Positions 6,227 through 7,853 of a stretch of 7,853 bases of DNA are shown in pieces (position 1 is the first letter of the stretch; each line of letters begins with the position of its first letter). The stretch is taken from positions 1 through 7,853 of the forward strand of contig CANLGS010000151.1 in assembly GCA_947490035.1 (NCBI GenBank), read 5' to 3'. This stretch comes from Gemmataceae bacterium. GTDB lineage: Bacteria; Planctomycetota; Planctomycetia; Gemmatales; Gemmataceae. The notes beneath the pieces were generated by a model. That model did not search any database, was not told the origin of the DNA, and was given only the letters and a program-made list of their open reading frames with translations. The position numbers and the translations under genes are program-made.

Positions 6227-6694
6227 TTACGGGTTGCGGCGCTCGATGCGCCGGAGTTCGCGCGGCGTTACCCCGTAGAACTTGTACGTCTCGGTGCGGT
6301 ACGCCGGCGTGTAGAAGCTCGGGTACGTCGTTCCCGTGAACGTCGGGATCACCTTGTACTGCTCCGCGGTGATGGCGAGCACGCCCATCTTCTTTTCGAG
6401 GTCCCACTTCGCGGCGTCGAACGGCACGCTCACCAGCTTGTTGGTATCGGTCGCGACGATCAGGTATTCGAGGTTCCCGGCGTCGTCGAACACGAGGTCG
6501 TCCACCGTGCCGATGGCGGTGTTCCCCGCGATGAGAATCTTGGTGCCGATCACCTGCTTGGCGCGGAAGTGGTTGCTGGTTACGGCGGCCGGCGGGGCGG
6601 CGCCGACCCGCGGCGGGTCGGCCGCGAAGGCCGGCATCGCGCCGACCGCCAGCAGAAGGGCCGCGGACGCGGCGCGCAGGGTGTACTTCGTCAT
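6227..6694 (-). CDS. Exported PRC-barrel domain protein
   Basis: The predicted product has 155 residues. Residues 1-24 are a textbook signal peptide (MTKYTLR, hydrophobic AASAALLLAVGA, AFA before ADPP). After a Pro/Ala-rich spacer, residues about 43-105 match a PRC-barrel: AKQVIGTKILIAGNTAIGTVDDLVFD, then a GNLEYLIVATDTNKLVSVPFDAAKW beta-strand series. The Tyr/Arg-rich tail (about 118-155, TYPSFYTPAYRTETYKFYG) has no match I recognise. PRC-barrels occur in RimM, photosynthetic reaction-centre H subunits and many small stand-alone proteins, some stress-linked; here the export signal argues against ribosome maturation, and the function is unknown. Start 6694 is fixed by a strong Shine-Dalgarno and by the signal peptide; an in-frame ATG at 6823 would place the signal peptide internally. 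Transcription should stop at the terminator 6166-6208. Confidence 0.9.
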   Translation of the reverse strand: MTKYTLRAASAALLLAVGAMPAFAADPPRVGAAPPAAVTSNHFRAKQVIGTKILIAGNTAIGTVDDLVFDDAGNLEYLIVATDTNKLVSVPFDAAKWDLEKKMGVLAITAEQYKVIPTFTGTTYPSFYTPAYRTETYKFYGVTPRELRRIERRNP

Positions 6695-6700
6695 GGGTGT

Positions 6701-6706
6701 CTCTCC
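6701..6706 (-). promoter_or_regulatory. Shine-Dalgarno site setting the PRC-barrel start
   Basis: On the minus strand GGAGAG lies 6 nt before the ATG at 6694. It is the strongest ribosome site in the window and decides the start against the upstream in-frame ATG at 6823. Confidence 0.75.
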
Positions 6707-7165
6707 GTAATGCGGGCGACAGAATACCGAACGGCCCGGCCCAATTGGCCCGCGTCCGGCACCGCACCACTCAAGCAATTCCGGTGCCCCTCGTGCCGTT
6801 TCCAGACACTTCCCTCCGTCCACGGCGTGTGATCGGCCCTCCTGTCTCGACCCATCGGCCGCACCGATGGAAGGTCCGCCGGAAGCCGCCTTACCCAGTC
6901 GTCGAAGTCCGCCACGCCGGGCGAGATTCGGCGCAACTCTCGCGCTGAATGACCTTCTCTTGTAGGGCGGGGAAGGGTATCACTCAGAAATCCACCCGCT
7001 TCGCATCGAATCTGTGGCAAGGGCACTCGAACTTAACATCAGGGGAGTCGGGGCCGAATCCTCCGTCACAATTCTGCGCCCGTCCGACGCGCAAGCGTCG
7101 CGGGCGCTCCTAGAATGGGGACAGAGGGGCGACCGCTACACCCCGCACACACTCCGGGAGCCACC
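6707..7165. other. Intergenic region between divergent PRC-barrel and DUF2203 genes
   Basis: No protein-coding gene is convincing here. Two small hairpins are visible: 6852-6858 with 6864-6870 (7 bp, loop CCGCA), and 7085-7090 with 7095-7100 (6 bp, GCAA tetraloop). TAGAAT at 7111-7116 resembles a -10 box (5 of 6) about 50 nt before the DUF2203 start, but it has no matching -35. TATTCT on the minus strand at 6721-6726 could be a -10 for the PRC-barrel gene, again without a -35. Both promoters of this divergent pair should lie in this interval. I see no tRNA or riboswitch. Confidence 0.4.
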
Positions 7166-7663
7166 ATGAGCAACACGCCCAACCGCGCGAGCAACTCCGC
7201 GGGGAAGCCTCGCAAGAAAGAGGTCACCCTCGACCTCACGACCGCGCGTCAGATGCTTCCGCTGGTTCGGAGCATCGTGACGGACGCCCTGACCGCCCGG
7301 CGGACCATTAACCGCCTCACGCCGGAGCAGGAACGCCTCGACCGGCAGCGTCGCGAACTGGTCTGGCAGGAGCGGCAGCGCCGCTACCAGGTGATCGACG
7401 AGATCGCGGCGGCCGAAAAAGCCTGGACCGCGGCCGTCGGCGAGCTGAACGGGCTGGGCGTCACGCTCGTCGATGACGAGTCCGGCGAGGTCGATTTCCC
7501 CACCAAGGTGAACGGCCGGACGGCCGCGTTCTCGTGGCTGGTGGGCGAAGACGGTCTCCGCAACTGGCACTACGCCGACGAAGAGTCGCGCCGCCCGATC
7601 CCGGCCGACTGGGACAAGGCCGGCACCGTTACCTCGACCCGCTACCGCGGCGGTCAGCCTTAA
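7166..7663 (+). CDS. DUF2203 family protein
   Basis: The predicted product has 165 residues and no signal peptide or membrane segment, so it is probably cytoplasmic. After a basic, disordered-looking start (about 1-20, GKPRKKE), residues 21-50 (TLDLTTARQMLPLVRSIVTD) match the family N-terminal pattern of the ExAxxxLPxVR type. A long charged, Arg/Gln/Glu-rich helix, likely coiled coil, covers about 51-95. The C-terminal core GELNGLGVTLVDDESGEVDF with FSWLVGEDGLRNWHYADE (about 92-139) matches the DUF2203 ending, in which a VDFP segment is followed by a W-H pair. The family has no established biochemical function. Start 7166 has GGGAG (7156-7160) 5 nt upstream; an in-frame ATG at 7115 has no such site and adds residues without family resemblance. 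A 5-bp hairpin (GCGGC-TTC-GCCGC, 7664-7676) directly abuts the stop codon, followed by the repeat at 7684-7745. Confidence 0.88.
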   Translation: MSNTPNRASNSAGKPRKKEVTLDLTTARQMLPLVRSIVTDALTARRTINRLTPEQERLDRQRRELVWQERQRRYQVIDEIAAAEKAWTAAVGELNGLGVTLVDDESGEVDFPTKVNGRTAAFSWLVGEDGLRNWHYADEESRRPIPADWDKAGTVTSTRYRGGQP

Positions 7664-7683
7664 GCGGCTTCGCCGCGTCGAAG

Positions 7684-7745
7684 GTCGTAACGTCGCAAGT
7701 CGTAACGTCGAAGACATCCGCTCTCGGAGTCTTCGACGTTACGAC
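7684..7745. repeat. Tandem plus inverted repeat downstream of the DUF2203 gene
   Basis: GTCGTAACGTCG occurs at 7684-7695 and again at 7699-7710, a 15-bp period. The second copy extends to GTCGTAACGTCGAAGAC (7699-7715), whose exact 17-nt reverse complement is at 7729-7745. The stem continues inward for 4 more pairs (7717-7720 with 7725-7728) past a bulged A7716, closing a CTCT loop. No U-tract follows. It begins 20 nt after the DUF2203 stop and is unrelated in sequence to the other two palindromes. From memory, GTCGTAACGTC-type arrays recur in planctomycete intergenic DNA, so an interspersed repeat is inferred, possibly doubling as a 3'-end structure. Confidence 0.85.
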
Positions 7746-7853
7746 CATGCCCCTCAACATTGGCTATCTTGCCGTATCTTGTCATCTGGTAGTCAGTTAC
7801 TCCCTGTTTGCTCTCTGAACGGACGCAAGGATGCGACTCCCTCCAACTCCCAA
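7746..7853. other. Unassigned right-hand tail
   Basis: This stretch is more AT-rich than its surroundings and has no supported gene. An ATG at 7831 opens a frame that stays open to the window edge (7 codons), with AAGG too close to serve as a normal ribosome site. It could be the start of a gene lying to the right, with the AT-rich 7746-7830 as its promoter region, but too little is visible to call it. Confidence 0.25.

Noticed and set aside
6695..6823. Upstream in-frame start for the PRC-barrel gene
   Set aside because: It buries a canonical signal peptide and ignores the strong GGAGAG site before 6694.
4148..6832. Long plus-strand open frame (894 codons) opposite the FG-GAP and PRC-barrel genes
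   Set aside because: It is rich in Arg/His/Gly/Val without motifs, runs across a terminator and two real genes, and is a GC-driven shadow.
6691..7026. Minus-strand open frame of 111 codons in the intergenic gap
   Set aside because: No recognisable domain, no ribosome site, an unusual Arg/Gly composition, and it overlaps the 5' end of the PRC-barrel gene.

Overview
The window is GC-rich, densely coding bacterial DNA that reads as a planctomycete chromosome, most likely from the Gemmata group. Three things point there: a DUF1559 protein (a family hugely expanded in Planctomycetes), a DUF4394/FG-GAP protein opening with the planctomycete-type motif ALEAREVPA, and several long palindromic or tandem interspersed repeats packed against gene ends. 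The lineage is inferred from gene families. There is no rRNA or tRNA here to confirm it.

Layout: (1) 3-575 (+), C-terminal part of a DUF1559 protein whose start lies outside the window. (2) 688-2667 (+), a two-domain protein joining a glucosamine-6-phosphate deaminase-like (NagB) half to a PIG-L/LmbE zinc deacetylase half; the linker is encoded by a low-complexity repeat with four 8-bp tandem units. (3) 2678-2805, a long palindrome with 39-nt arms filling the gap between two convergent genes. (4) 2809-4005 (-), an exported leucine-rich-repeat protein with 13 regular repeats, preceded by a perfect TATAAT box. (5) 4052-4138, a second, unrelated palindrome. (6) 4151-5998 (-), a DUF4394 plus FG-GAP surface protein with its own sigma70-like promoter. 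(7) A classical intrinsic terminator, then 6227-6694 (-), a small exported PRC-barrel protein. (8) A 471-nt non-coding gap. (9) 7166-7663 (+), a DUF2203 protein, followed by a third repeat (15-bp tandem plus 17-bp inverted repeat) and an unassigned tail.

The genes do not form an obvious pathway. The NagB/PIG-L fusion fits amino-sugar catabolism (deacetylation and deamination of N-acetylglucosamine-type sugars). The LRR, FG-GAP and PRC-barrel products look exported. Spacing, separate promoters and strand changes suggest mostly single-gene units. I found no phage, transposase, CRISPR, toxin-antitoxin or defence module. The most notable signals are the repeat elements abutting coding sequence, the repeat that has become protein linker inside the fusion gene, and the loss of a catalytic Asp in the NagB half. 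I do not see convincing evidence of an undescribed multi-gene system.
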